Below are positions 1-8,029 of a stretch of DNA of 64,000 nucleotides, piece by piece. Below the pieces are notes generated by a model that was not told the DNA's origin, made no database searches, and saw only the letters and a program-made list of their open reading frames with translations. The stretch covers positions 1-64,000 of the forward strand of contig NZ_SSBJ01000032.1 of NCBI RefSeq assembly GCF_004795055.1, in the 5' to 3' direction. The number at the start of each line of letters is the position of its first letter. Position 1 is the stretch's first letter. A program made the translations under genes and the position numbers. Source of the stretch: Streptomyces sp. A1136. Lineage in GTDB: Bacteria; Actinomycetota; Actinomycetes; Streptomycetales; Streptomycetaceae.

Positions 1-1902
1 CCCCGGGGCGGGGGCGGGGGCGGCCGTCCGGCCGCCGACGGGGCGTCCGTGGGCGCCCTGGGCGGCGCGACCGACGGCTCGGGCGGCGGCCCGATCGCGG
101 GCGGCAGCGGCGGCGTACCGGGTGGCGGGACGGCGGACGTCACCACCACCGCGCGCCGCGAGGGCGACCGGCTGCGCTTCGTCGGCGCGGCCACCCGCCG
201 CATCGCGCGCGGCATCGACCTCGACGAGATCGTGCTCGGTCTGTGCCGGGCGACCGTGCCGACCTTCTCCGACGCCATCCTCGTCTACCTGCGCGATCCG
301 CTGCCGGTCGGCGACGAACGCCCCGTCGGCCCGGTCGTTCTAAGGCTCCGTCGCACCGACCGGCTCCGGCCCCTCGACGATCTGACGAGCGGCGAGTTCG
401 CCGGGGCGGCCGGGTCCGGTGGCGAACTCGATTTCAGCCGGCTTCCGTTGGTCGGCCCCCAGGGTGACCTGCCCGCCGCCGAGCTGTGCGAGATCCGGCC
501 GGGCGGCCCGCTCGCCGAGGTGCTGCGCGGCGTCCGCCCGGTCTTCGGGTCCTCCGTCGCGGCGAAGGACGCCCTGTCGGAGCTGTTGGGCGGCGACCAT
601 CCCGTACCGCGCGGACAGCGGGCCATCCTCGCGCCGCTGCGCGGCCGGCGCCGGGTGATCGGCTCGGCGGTGTTCCTGCGTACCCCTGAGCGGCCCGCGT
701 TCGAGACCAACGACCTCTTGGTGGCCGCCCAGTTGGCCACGCACACCGCGCTCGGCATCGACAAGGCGATGCTGTACGGCCGTGAGGCGTACATCGCCGA
801 CGAACTCCAGCGCACCATGCTGCCCGACAGCCTCCCCCAGCCCACCGGGGTGCGCCTCGCCTCCCGCTACCTGCCGGCCGCCGAGACGGCCCGGGTCGGC
901 GGCGACTGGTACGACGCCATACCGCTGCCCGGCAGCCGCGTCGCGCTGGTCGTCGGGGACGTGATGGGCCACTCCATGACGTCCGCCGCGATCATGGGGC
1001 AGCTCCGCACCACCGCGCAGACGCTGGCGCAGCTGGACCTGCCTCCGGCTGAGGTCCTGCACCACTTGGACGAGCAGGCCCAGCGCCTGGGTTCCGACCG
1101 GATGGCCACCTGCCTCTACGCGGTCTACGACCCCGTCTCGCACCGGATCACCATCGCCAACGCCGGCCACCCCCCGCCGGTGCTCCTGCACCTGGGCGGG
1201 CGCGCAGAGGTGCTGCGGGTCCCGCCGGGCGCCCCCATCGGCGTCGGCGGCGTGGACTTCGAGGCGGTGGAACTGGACGCCCCGGCGGGCGCCACCCTGC
1301 TGCTGTACACCGACGGGCTGGTGGAGTCCCGGCTGCGCGACGTCTGGACCGGCATCGAGCAGTTGCGGGAGCGGCTTGCCACCACCGCGCAGTTGACGGG
1401 CGTCGACCACCCGCCGCCTCTGGAGGCGCTGTGCGACGACGTACTCGACATGCTCGGCCCCGGCGACCGGGACGACGACATCGCCTTGCTCGCGGCCCGC
1501 TTCGACGGGATCGCGCCCAGTGACGTGGCGTACTGGTTCCTGGACCCGGAGGAGACCGCTCCCGGGCGGGCCCGCCGCTTCGCCCGTCGGGCGCTGGCCC
1601 GTTGGGGGCTGGAGGAGCTCCAGGACTCGCTGGAGCTGCTGGTCAGCGAGGTGGTGACGAACGCCGTCCGGTACGCCGAGCGGCCCGTGACCCTGCGGCT
1701 GCTGCGGACGGACGTGCTGCGCTGCGAGGTCGGCGACGACTCCCCGCAGTTGCCCCGCCAGCGCCGGGCGAGGGAGACCGACGAGGGCGGCCGCGGACTG
1801 TTCCTCGTCAACCGGATGGCCCGCCGGTGGGGTGCCACCCGGCTGAGCAGCGGCAAGGTCGTCTGGTTCGAGCTCACGCTGCCGCGCGGCGACGCCGGCT
1901 GA
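1..1902 (+). CDS. SpoIIE-family PP2C phosphatase with C-terminal RsbW-like ATPase domain (5' end probably outside window)
   Basis: The frame is open to the left edge. A GTG at 49 is the first visible start, but it is followed by a Gly/Ser/Ala-rich stretch, so the true start may lie upstream. From the GTG, residues of about 30-230 look like a GAF-type sensor region. About 250-480 is the PP2C/SpoIIE core, with GDWYDA and VVGDVMGHS carrying the metal-binding Asp residues and LLLYTDGLVE near its end. The last 130 residues are a GHKL ATPase of the RsbW type (LVSEVVTNAVRYA as N-box, GGRGLFLV as G-box). Proteins of this layout dephosphorylate anti-sigma-antagonist proteins or act as switch kinases in Streptomyces stress and development pathways. 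No anti-sigma antagonist lies next to it here, so the partner is unknown. Confidence 0.88.
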   Translation, partial: PRGGGGGGRPAADGASVGALGGATDGSGGGPIAGGSGGVPGGGTADVTTTARREGDRLRFVGAATRRIARGIDLDEIVLGLCRATVPTFSDAILVYLRDPLPVGDERPVGPVVLRLRRTDRLRPLDDLTSGEFAGAAGSGGELDFSRLPLVGPQGDLPAAELCEIRPGGPLAEVLRGVRPVFGSSVAAKDALSELLGGDHPVPRGQRAILAPLRGRRRVIGSAVFLRTPERPAFETNDLLVAAQLATHTALGIDKAMLYGREAYIADELQRTMLPDSLPQPTGVRLASRYLPAAETARVGGDWYDAIPLPGSRVALVVGDVMGHSMTSAAIMGQLRTTAQTLAQLDLPPAEVLHHLDEQAQRLGSDRMATCLYAVYDPVSHRITIANAGHPPPVLLHLGGRAEVLRVPPGAPIGVGGVDFEAVELDAPAGATLLLYTDGLVESRLRDVWTGIEQLRERLATTAQLTGVDHPPPLEALCDDVLDMLGPGDRDDDIALLAARFDGIAPSDVAYWFLDPEETAPGRARRFARRALARWGLEELQDSLELLVSEVVTNAVRYAERPVTLRLLRTDVLRCEVGDDSPQLPRQRRARETDEGGRGLFLVNRMARRWGATRLSSGKVVWFELTLPRGDAG

Positions 1903-1967
1903 ACCGCGTCGACCACGACACGAGCCCGCCGTCACGACACCGTCCATGGCGCACCACCCGTACGGCA

Positions 1968-1997
1968 CCGCCCCGCGACGTGATCGTCGCGGGGCGG
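1968..1997. terminator. Hairpin between convergent genes
   Basis: A perfect 12-bp stem (1968-1979 with 1986-1997) has a 6-nt loop. It lies between the phosphatase stop at 1902 and the penicillin-binding protein stop at 2017. There is no strong U-run, which is usual for Streptomyces. It probably ends transcription in both directions. Confidence 0.7.
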
Positions 1998-2016
1998 TTC
2001 TCCGTTCTCCGGCCCG

Positions 2017-4302
2017 TCAGGGCTGTCGCTGCTGCTCCTGCGGCGGCGGCGGGAAGAGGAACGACTTCGTCGGATCGGCGGTCTTCGTCGGGTCCTTCGT
2101 CGGCTTCGTCGGGTCGGCGGTCTTCGTCGGGTCCTTGGTGTGGCCGGTCGGGTCGCCGGTCCTCGTGGGACTCGTGGTGGTCGTCGGCGACTTGGTGTTC
2201 CCCGTGGCCGAGGCGGTCGGGCTCGCGTCCTTGGTGGGCGCGGCGCTGCGGGTGGGCGCCTGGACGGGGCCCATGTCCGCGTCCGACAGGTCGAACTCGT
2301 CCGTGCTGACACCGCTGAGGACGGAGGTGGTGTACGCCTTCCAGATCTCGGCGGGGAAGCTGGAGCCACCCGCGCGGCCACCGCCGGCGGTACCGGTCAG
2401 CGTGACCTGGCCGTGGCTGTTGGGGTCCTCGCCGAACATCGCGACGACGGTCACGAGCTCGGGGGTGTACCCGGTGAACCAGGCGGCCACGTTGGACTCG
2501 GTGGTACCGGTCTTGCCCGCGGCCTGGTACTCGTCGCTCCGCACGGCCTTGCCGGAACCGTTGGCGACCACGCCGGTGAGCACCTTGGTGACGGTGTCGG
2601 CGGTCTTGCGGCTGAGGACCTGGCTGCCGATCGGGCTGCCGGGGGTGTACTCGGCGTCCTTGTGCTCGGCCTTCTTCACGATGGTCGGGGTGACCTTCTT
2701 GCCGTGGTTGTCGAAGGTGGCGTAGACGCCGGCCATCTCCACGGTGTTGGCGCTCATGGTGCCGAGCGACATGGCCGGCTTGTCGTCGGGCCAGCCGTCA
2801 CGGTTGTGCATGCCGAGGGCGAGGGCCTGCTTCTTCACGCTGGCCGGCTTGGCGTCCACGATCATCTGGGCGTAGACGGAGTTCACGGAGGAGTTGGTGG
2901 CGTCCTGGACCGTGAGCATCGGGTCGCCGTAGTTGGCGTCGTCCTGGTTCTGCGGGGCGAAGGGGACCGAGCTGCCGACGACGGGGCGCTTGCTGGTGCC
3001 GTCGTAGAGGGTGTTCGGGGTGATCTTGCGGCCGTCCTGGGTGGTCGCCCCGGTCTCCAGGGCGGTGGCCAGTACGACCGGCTTGAAGGTCGAGCCGGGC
3101 TGGTAGTCGGTGCGCAGCGCGTTGCTGTTGTACTTGTCGCTCAGGCCGGTGCCGCCGTACATCGCCACGATCGCGCCGGTCTTCGGGTCCACCGAGGTGG
3201 CGCCGGCCTGCACGCTCTGGTCCTGCGGCCGTTCCTGGACGTTCTTGCGTTGGAGCTGGGACTCCAGCTTGTCCTGGACCGCCTTCTCCATGGCGGCCTG
3301 CTTCTTCTTGTCGATGTTGAGCGTGAAGGTCCAGCCGCCGGCCGCGATCTGCTCGTCCTTGATGCCGTGCGCGTTCAGCTCGGCGTTGGCGGCCTGGATC
3401 AGGTAGCCCTTCTGCCCGTCCATGCCCGGGGCGGGCTTGGGCTTGATGGGCTCCTGGAACTGGATCGTCTTGCGCTTGGCGGGGTCCAGCTTGCCCATCT
3501 CGACCATGTTGTCGAGGACGGCGTTGAAGCGGACCATGGCCAGGTGCTTGCCGTTGGGGCCGGCGGTCGCCCAGTCGTACTGGCTCGGGGCCTGGATGAC
3601 GGCGGCGAGGTAGGCACCCTGCGCGAGGGTGAGCTTGTCCGCGTCGACGCCGTAGAAGGCCTGGGCGGCGGCCTGGATGCCGTAGGCGTTGCGGCCGTAG
3701 AAGTTGGTGTTCAGGTACCCGGCGAGGATGTCGGGCTTCGACATGCGCTGGTCGACCTTGATGGCGATCACGAGCTCGCGCAGCTTTCGGGTCGCCGACT
3801 GGTCCTGGGTGAGGTAGTAGTTCTTGACGTACTGCTGGGTGATCGTCGAACCGCCGGCTGTGCCCTTCCCGCGCAGGGTGTTGAACAGGCCGCGGGCCAC
3901 GCCCATGACGTCCACGCCGCTGTCCTTGTAGAAGGACTTGTTCTCGATCGCGATGAAGGCGGTCTGCACGTCTTCGGGGATCTTGTCGATCGCCACGATC
4001 TCGCGGTTCGTCTTGCCCGTGCGGGCCATGATCGAGCCGTCGGCGTACTCGTAGGTGTTGCTCTGGAGCACCGCGTCGGCCCGGGGGTCCGGCGGGTCCA
4101 CCATGAAGTAGGCGGCGACCGCTCCCAGTATCAGGAGCAGGATCATCCCGAAGAACGCGCCGAGGATCTTTTTCCAGGTGAAGAACCGGCGTATGCCGGT
4201 GCGTTTGCCGGTCGCCTTGCCCGCGCGCCCGTCCGGGCGCCCGCTCGGCGCTTTCCGCGCACCGCGTTGCTGCTGCGCCCGTCGCGCTTCTGCTCGGCCC
4301 AT
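2017..4302 (-). CDS. Class A penicillin-binding protein (glycosyltransferase plus transpeptidase)
   Basis: This bifunctional cell-wall enzyme (761 aa) polymerises lipid II and cross-links peptidoglycan outside the membrane. A basic cytoplasmic tail (1-45) is followed by one membrane segment (about 46-68). The GT51 domain carries the catalytic Glu around residue 120 (IENKSF) and GGSTITQQ at 150-157. The transpeptidase domain has the full SxxK/SxN/KTG set: STFK at 404-407, SVN at 472-474 and KTGT at 597-600. The C-terminal ~90 residues are a disordered Thr/Pro/Lys tail with repeats of KDPTKTADPTK type. The gene faces the phosphatase and is divergent from the SPFH gene, with 242 bp between them for promoters. 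Confidence 0.95.
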   Translation of the reverse strand: MGRAEARRAQQQRGARKAPSGRPDGRAGKATGKRTGIRRFFTWKKILGAFFGMILLLILGAVAAYFMVDPPDPRADAVLQSNTYEYADGSIMARTGKTNREIVAIDKIPEDVQTAFIAIENKSFYKDSGVDVMGVARGLFNTLRGKGTAGGSTITQQYVKNYYLTQDQSATRKLRELVIAIKVDQRMSKPDILAGYLNTNFYGRNAYGIQAAAQAFYGVDADKLTLAQGAYLAAVIQAPSQYDWATAGPNGKHLAMVRFNAVLDNMVEMGKLDPAKRKTIQFQEPIKPKPAPGMDGQKGYLIQAANAELNAHGIKDEQIAAGGWTFTLNIDKKKQAAMEKAVQDKLESQLQRKNVQERPQDQSVQAGATSVDPKTGAIVAMYGGTGLSDKYNSNALRTDYQPGSTFKPVVLATALETGATTQDGRKITPNTLYDGTSKRPVVGSSVPFAPQNQDDANYGDPMLTVQDATNSSVNSVYAQMIVDAKPASVKKQALALGMHNRDGWPDDKPAMSLGTMSANTVEMAGVYATFDNHGKKVTPTIVKKAEHKDAEYTPGSPIGSQVLSRKTADTVTKVLTGVVANGSGKAVRSDEYQAAGKTGTTESNVAAWFTGYTPELVTVVAMFGEDPNSHGQVTLTGTAGGGRAGGSSFPAEIWKAYTTSVLSGVSTDEFDLSDADMGPVQAPTRSAAPTKDASPTASATGNTKSPTTTTSPTRTGDPTGHTKDPTKTADPTKPTKDPTKTADPTKSFLFPPPPQEQQRQP
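2068..2160 (-). repeat. Short tandem repeat encoding the Lys/Pro/Thr tail of the PBP
   Basis: The 3' end of the PBP gene repeats a degenerate 30-35-bp unit built from gtcttcgtcgggtcc-like segments. It encodes alternating KDPTK and ADPTK motifs. Such units usually vary in copy number between strains. Confidence 0.7.
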
Positions 4303-4474
4303 CGCTCCCGCTCCGCTCGATTACCCCCCCGACGTCAGCTCAGAAAACTAACACCGCAGGCTGTGACAAAGGTTGACTAATCCTGATCAATTCCGGTCAT
4401 TTCGGACGTGAGAATCAGCACCCACACCACTGGAACCGACGCACATGAGGCCCGAAGGGTTGCGGTGAGCGTAA

Positions 4475-4490
4475 AAAGTGCTATCACTTT
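4475..4490. promoter_or_regulatory. Palindrome upstream of the SPFH gene
   Basis: The arms AAAGTG and CACTTT flank a 4-base CTAT spacer, 54 bp before the SPFH start, in an AT-richer island. The symmetry suggests an operator for a dimeric regulator, and it may overlap the promoter. No regulator gene is adjacent, so the binding protein is unknown. Confidence 0.45.
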
Positions 4491-4544
4491 GCTAGGAGTT
4501 CCGGTCGATCACGACCGGGCATCGGCGACAAACGGGGGCAGACC

Positions 4545-5489
4545 ATGACCACTGCATCGGCGACGGATTCCGGCGCGAACGACGTATCGCCCGGCGCATC
4601 GCCCACGCGGATAAGGGAGTTCGCCGCGCACAGCATCGGCGGCGGCCCGGCGTTGCTGCTCGGCCTCGCGGGCCTGGCGGCCGGTACCGGCCTGATCGTC
4701 GTCGGCTCGATGACGGGCGTCGACGCCCTCAAGGTGGCGCTGATCGCCACCGGCGTCCTGCTGGACCTCGCGGCCGTCTTCGCGATGAGCGGGCTCAACA
4801 CGGTGGCGCCCGGCCAGGCGCGCGTCGTACAGCTCTTCGGCCGCTACCGGGGGACGGTGCGGACGGAGGGCTTGCGCTGGGTCAACCCGCTGACCTCCCG
4901 CGAGCGGGTCTCCACCCGCGTCCGCAACCACGAGACGAACGTCCTCAAGGTCAACGACGCCTACGGCAACCCGATCGAGCTGGCGGCGGTCGTGGTGTGG
5001 CGGGTGGAGGACACGGCCCGCGCGGTGTTCGAGGTGGAGGACTTCACCGAGTTCGTGGAGACGCAGACCGAGACGGCCGTCCGGCACATCGCCATCGAGT
5101 ACCCCTACGACGCCCACGACGAAGGCGGCCTGTCGCTGCGCGGCAACGCGGAGGAAATCACCCGGAAGCTGGCGGCGGAGCTGTCCACCCGCGTCGAGGC
5201 GGCGGGCGTCCACATCATCGAGTCCCGCTTCACGCATCTCGCGTACGCTCCTGAGATCGCCTCCGCGATGCTCCAGCGCCAGCAGGCGGGCGCGGTCGTG
5301 GCGGCCCGCAAGCAGATCGTCGAGGGCGCGGTGGGCATGGTGGAGCTGGCCCTGACCCGTCTGGCGGAGGAGGAGATCGTGGACCTGGACCCCGAGCGCA
5401 AGGCCTCCATGGTCTCGAACCTGATGGTGGTCCTGTGCGGTGACCGCGCGGCCCAGCCCGTCCTCAACACCGGCACCCTCTACCAGTGA
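4545..5489 (+). CDS. SPFH/band 7 domain membrane protein
   Basis: The product is 314 aa. Two hydrophobic segments (about 33-53 and 60-82) are followed by an SPFH (stomatin/prohibitin/flotillin) domain from about 85 to 250, starting at NTVAPGQARVVQLFG, and a helical tail. Proteins of this family oligomerise on membranes and organise microdomains. The ATG at 4545 is preceded by a GGGGGCAGA-type ribosome site. The stop TGA at 5487-5489 is followed in the same frame by a ribbon-helix-helix domain, see the next gene. The exact cellular role is unknown. Confidence 0.9.
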   Translation: MTTASATDSGANDVSPGASPTRIREFAAHSIGGGPALLLGLAGLAAGTGLIVVGSMTGVDALKVALIATGVLLDLAAVFAMSGLNTVAPGQARVVQLFGRYRGTVRTEGLRWVNPLTSRERVSTRVRNHETNVLKVNDAYGNPIELAAVVVWRVEDTARAVFEVEDFTEFVETQTETAVRHIAIEYPYDAHDEGGLSLRGNAEEITRKLAAELSTRVEAAGVHIIESRFTHLAYAPEIASAMLQRQQAGAVVAARKQIVEGAVGMVELALTRLAEEEIVDLDPERKASMVSNLMVVLCGDRAAQPVLNTGTLYQ

Positions 5490-5522
5490 GCTCCGCCGGC
5501 GGCGCGCCAGGCGCGCAAGCAG

Positions 5523-5705
5523 GTGTTGCTGCGACTGGACCCGCAGGTCTACGAAGCGCTGGCGCGCTGGGCGGGCGACGAGTTGCGCAGCGCGAACGCC
5601 CAGATCGAGTTCCTGCTGCGGCGCGCCCTGTCCGAGTCCGGCCGCCTTCCCGGCGACGTCGCCCCGATCCCACCCCGCGGCCGCCCCCCGAAGCCCTCCG
5701 AGTAG
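5523..5705 (+). CDS. Small ribbon-helix-helix (Arc/MetJ-type) protein, start uncertain
   Basis: The 60-aa product has the ribbon-helix-helix pattern: a beta strand (VLLRLDPQVYEAL), then two helices (ARWAGDELRSANAQIEFLLR), and a short proline-rich tail. Such proteins are DNA-binding, often autoregulatory or antitoxin-like. The frame is the same as the SPFH gene upstream. The 11 sense codons between the SPFH stop (5487-5489) and the GTG at 5523 contain no start codon and encode basic residues (RQARKQ) that would complete the domain. The first visible start has no obvious ribosome site. Expression may need re-initiation or read-through, or a start in another frame may have been lost by an indel. 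Confidence 0.65.
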   Translation: MLLRLDPQVYEALARWAGDELRSANAQIEFLLRRALSESGRLPGDVAPIPPRGRPPKPSE

Positions 5706-5764
5706 GCCCCTTCGAGGGGGGAACGCCGGGGCCCCGAGGGCGCCGCGGGGAGATCATCGGGGTC

Positions 5765-6733
5765 TCAGTCCGTCGGCCACACCGGGAGCGGGCGTACGGC
5801 CTCGCGCAGGGAGGCGGCGATGGCCGTGAACTCCTCCTGCCGGGCCGTCCCGGTCCGCATGGCCAGTGCGATGCGCCGCGAGGGGGCCGGTTCCGCGAAG
5901 TACCCGGTGGTCAGGTACTCGTTGCGCGCGGTCTCCAGCCGCAGGGCCGTACGCGGCAACAGTGTGACCCCGAGCCCCCCGGCGACCAGTTGCACGAGCG
6001 TGGAGAGCCCGGCGGCGGTGGTGGTGACGTCCGCCCCGGCCGAGCGGCCCGCCTCCCGGCAGATGTCGAGTGCCTGGTCGCGCAGGCAGTGGCCTTCGTC
6101 GAGCAACAGGAGCTGCAGTTCGCGCAGTTCCTCGCGCGGGATGTCCTTGCGGCCCGCGAGGGGGTGTTCCCGGGGCGCCAACAGGACGAAGTCCTCGTCG
6201 AAGAGCGGGAGTTCGGTGACGCCGGGGACCGCCAGCGGTACCGCCAGGAGCAGCAGGTCGAGCCGTCCGGCGGCCAGCCCCTCCAGCAGCGAGGTGGTCT
6301 GCTCCTCGTGCACCTGGAGGTCCATCCGGGGGTAGCGGCGGTGGAACAACCCGAGCACGGTCGGCAGCAGGTACGGGGCCACGGTGGGGATCACCCCGAG
6401 CCGCAGCACCCCGGTGAACGGCGCGCGCACCGCCTCGGCCTCCTCCAGCAGCCCGCCCATCGCGTCGAGCACGACCCGCGCCCGGGCGGCGATCCGCTCA
6501 CCCGCCGGGGAGAGCAGCACCTTGCGGGTGGTGCGCTCCAGCAGCTGCACGCCGAGGGCCTCCTCCAGGGCGGAGACGGCTCCGGACAATGCCGGCTGGC
6601 TCATCCCGATCGCCGCGGCGGCGTCCCGGAAGTGCAGGTGCTCGGCGACGGCCGCGAAGGCGCGCAGTTGAGCGAGCGTCGCCTGCCGGGCCGCACCGTT
6701 CTTGGGGCCGAGCTTCGCTCCCCTATTACCCAT
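5765..6733 (-). CDS. oxyR: LysR-type peroxide-sensing regulator OxyR
   Basis: The 322-aa regulator has an N-terminal winged helix-turn-helix (about 20-78, TLAQLRAFAAVAEHLHF) and a substrate-binding-fold sensor domain. The cysteines C216 and C225 in GHCLRDQALDIC have the nine-residue spacing of the redox pair in E. coli OxyR, so disulfide sensing of peroxide is well supported. It is transcribed away from ahpCD across a 141-bp gap, the standard layout for OxyR control of alkyl hydroperoxide reductase. I chose the ATG at 6733; the open frame further upstream overlaps ahpC and is not credible coding sequence. Confidence 0.95.
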   Translation of the reverse strand: MGNRGAKLGPKNGAARQATLAQLRAFAAVAEHLHFRDAAAAIGMSQPALSGAVSALEEALGVQLLERTTRKVLLSPAGERIAARARVVLDAMGGLLEEAEAVRAPFTGVLRLGVIPTVAPYLLPTVLGLFHRRYPRMDLQVHEEQTTSLLEGLAAGRLDLLLLAVPLAVPGVTELPLFDEDFVLLAPREHPLAGRKDIPREELRELQLLLLDEGHCLRDQALDICREAGRSAGADVTTTAAGLSTLVQLVAGGLGVTLLPRTALRLETARNEYLTTGYFAEPAPSRRIALAMRTGTARQEEFTAIAASLREAVRPLPVWPTD

Positions 6734-6874
6734 CGCCACTGATAGGCACCTCCGATCACCAGCCACAAGAGTAGCTATTTCCGTAATCAATGCAGCTGTG
6801 CCAGCATGTGAGATCAGTCCAACCCCCTTGGAAAGCCCCCAAAAAGGGTACTTTCCTGTCTGCAAGGAGAGCAC
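6734..6874. promoter_or_regulatory. oxyR/ahpC divergent promoter region
   Basis: This 141-bp AT-richer gap must hold both promoters. ATAG (6742-6745) and CTAT (6775-6778) half-motifs resemble parts of the OxyR ATAG-N7-CTAT consensus, but their spacing is not canonical, so no exact operator is assigned. A GGAGAGC ribosome site sits just before the ahpC GTG. Confidence 0.55.
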
Positions 6875-7429
6875 GTGCTCACTGTCGGTGACAAGTTCCC
6901 CACCTACGATCTGACCGCCTGCGTCTCGCTCGAAGCCGGCAGCGAGTTCGCGCAGATCGACCACAAGACCTACGAGGGCAAGTGGCGCGTGGTGTTCTTC
7001 TGGCCGAAGGACTTCACCTTCGTCTGCCCGACCGAGATCGCCGCCTTCGGCAAGCTCAACGAGGAGTTCCAGGACCGCGACGCCCAGATCCTCGGCGTCT
7101 CCGGCGACTCCGAGTTCGTCCACCACGCCTGGCGCAAGGACCACGCCGACCTGCGCGACCTGCCCTTCCCGATGCTGGCCGACTCCAAGCACGAGCTCAT
7201 GCGGGCCTGTGGTGTGCAGGGCGAGGACGGCTTCGCGCAGCGCGCCGTCTTCATCGTCGACCAGAACAACGAGATCCAGTTCACGATGGTGACCGCCGGT
7301 TCCGTCGGCCGTAACCCCAAGGAGGTCCTGCGGGTCCTCGACGCCCTGCAGACCGACGAGCTGTGCCCCTGCAACTGGAACAAGGGCGAGGGCACCCTGG
7401 ACGCCGGCGCGCTGCTGGCCGGTGAGTGA
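6875..7429 (+). CDS. ahpC: Alkyl hydroperoxide reductase subunit C (peroxiredoxin)
   Basis: This is a 184-aa 2-Cys peroxiredoxin that reduces H2O2 and organic peroxides. The peroxidatic cysteine is C51 in FTFVCPTE, and the C-terminal CPC motif (C164/C166) supplies the resolving cysteine. The GTG start follows AAGGAGAGCAC. Its partner ahpD begins 3 bp after its stop, forming an operon. In actinomycetes AhpC is typically regenerated through AhpD. It is probably activated by OxyR under peroxide stress. Confidence 0.97.
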   Translation: MLTVGDKFPTYDLTACVSLEAGSEFAQIDHKTYEGKWRVVFFWPKDFTFVCPTEIAAFGKLNEEFQDRDAQILGVSGDSEFVHHAWRKDHADLRDLPFPMLADSKHELMRACGVQGEDGFAQRAVFIVDQNNEIQFTMVTAGSVGRNPKEVLRVLDALQTDELCPCNWNKGEGTLDAGALLAGE

Positions 7430-7432
7430 GCG

Positions 7433-7969
7433 ATGTCCCTCGACTCCCTCAAGGCCGCCGTACCGGACTTCGCCAAGGACCTGAAGCTGAACCTCGGTTC
7501 GGTCATCGGCAACAGCGACCTCCCGCAGCAGCAGCTGTGGGGCACGGTCCTGGCCTGCGCGATCGCCGCCCGCTCCGCGCGCGTCCTGCGTGAGCTGGAG
7601 CCCGAGGCGAAGGCGGCCCTGTCGCCGGAGGCGTACACCGCCGCCAAGTCCGCCGCCGCGGTCATGGCGATGAACAACGTGTTCTACCGGACCCGGCACC
7701 TGCTGTCCGACCCGGAGTACAACAACCTGCGCGCCGGTCTGCGGATGAACGTCATCGGCAACCCGGGCGTGGAGAAGGTCGACTTCGAGCTGTGGTCGCT
7801 CGCGGTCTCCGCGATCAACGGCTGCGGCCAGTGCCTGGACTCGCACGAGCAGGTGCTGCGCAAGGCCGGCGTCGCCCGTGAGACGGTCCAGGAGGCCTTC
7901 AAGATCGCCTCGGTGATCCAGGCCGTCGCCGTCACCCTCGACGCCGAGGCCGCCCTCGCCGCCGAGTAG
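7433..7969 (+). CDS. ahpD: Alkylhydroperoxidase AhpD
   Basis: The 178-aa protein belongs to the AhpD/carboxymuconolactone decarboxylase-like fold. The active-site motif CGQCLDSH has C131 and C134 as the redox pair and H138 as the proton relay. It links AhpC to cellular reductants. The gene follows ahpC in the same operon and ends before a strong hairpin. Confidence 0.96.
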   Translation: MSLDSLKAAVPDFAKDLKLNLGSVIGNSDLPQQQLWGTVLACAIAARSARVLRELEPEAKAALSPEAYTAAKSAAAVMAMNNVFYRTRHLLSDPEYNNLRAGLRMNVIGNPGVEKVDFELWSLAVSAINGCGQCLDSHEQVLRKAGVARETVQEAFKIASVIQAVAVTLDAEAALAAE

Positions 7970-7997
7970 CGCACCCTCGTACGCGTACGAGCCCCAG

Positions 7998-8029
7998 GGC
8001 CCCCGCAGCCGTCACCGGCCGCGGGGGCC
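7998..8029. terminator. Hairpin after ahpCD
   Basis: A 9-bp GC stem (7998-8006 with 8021-8029) lies between ahpD and the converging AI-2E gene. Its right arm touches the stop codon of the latter. It likely serves both genes. Confidence 0.65.

Noticed and set aside
340..1968. Long open frame on the minus strand opposite the SpoIIE phosphatase
   Set aside because: High-GC antisense shadow with Arg/Pro/Gly bias and no motifs; the plus-strand frame has clear PP2C and ATPase signatures.
2140..4380. 746-aa open frame opposite the PBP gene
   Set aside because: Antisense shadow; the minus-strand PBP has every catalytic motif and correct codon bias.
5486..6742. 418-aa frame from a GTG overlapping the SPFH stop
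   Set aside because: It runs through the oxyR gene on the opposite strand and lacks domain-like sequence. Only its start position is of interest for the frameshift hypothesis.
6734..7846. N-terminal extension of oxyR through ahpC
   Set aside because: It lies antisense to ahpC; the OxyR family starts at 6733.
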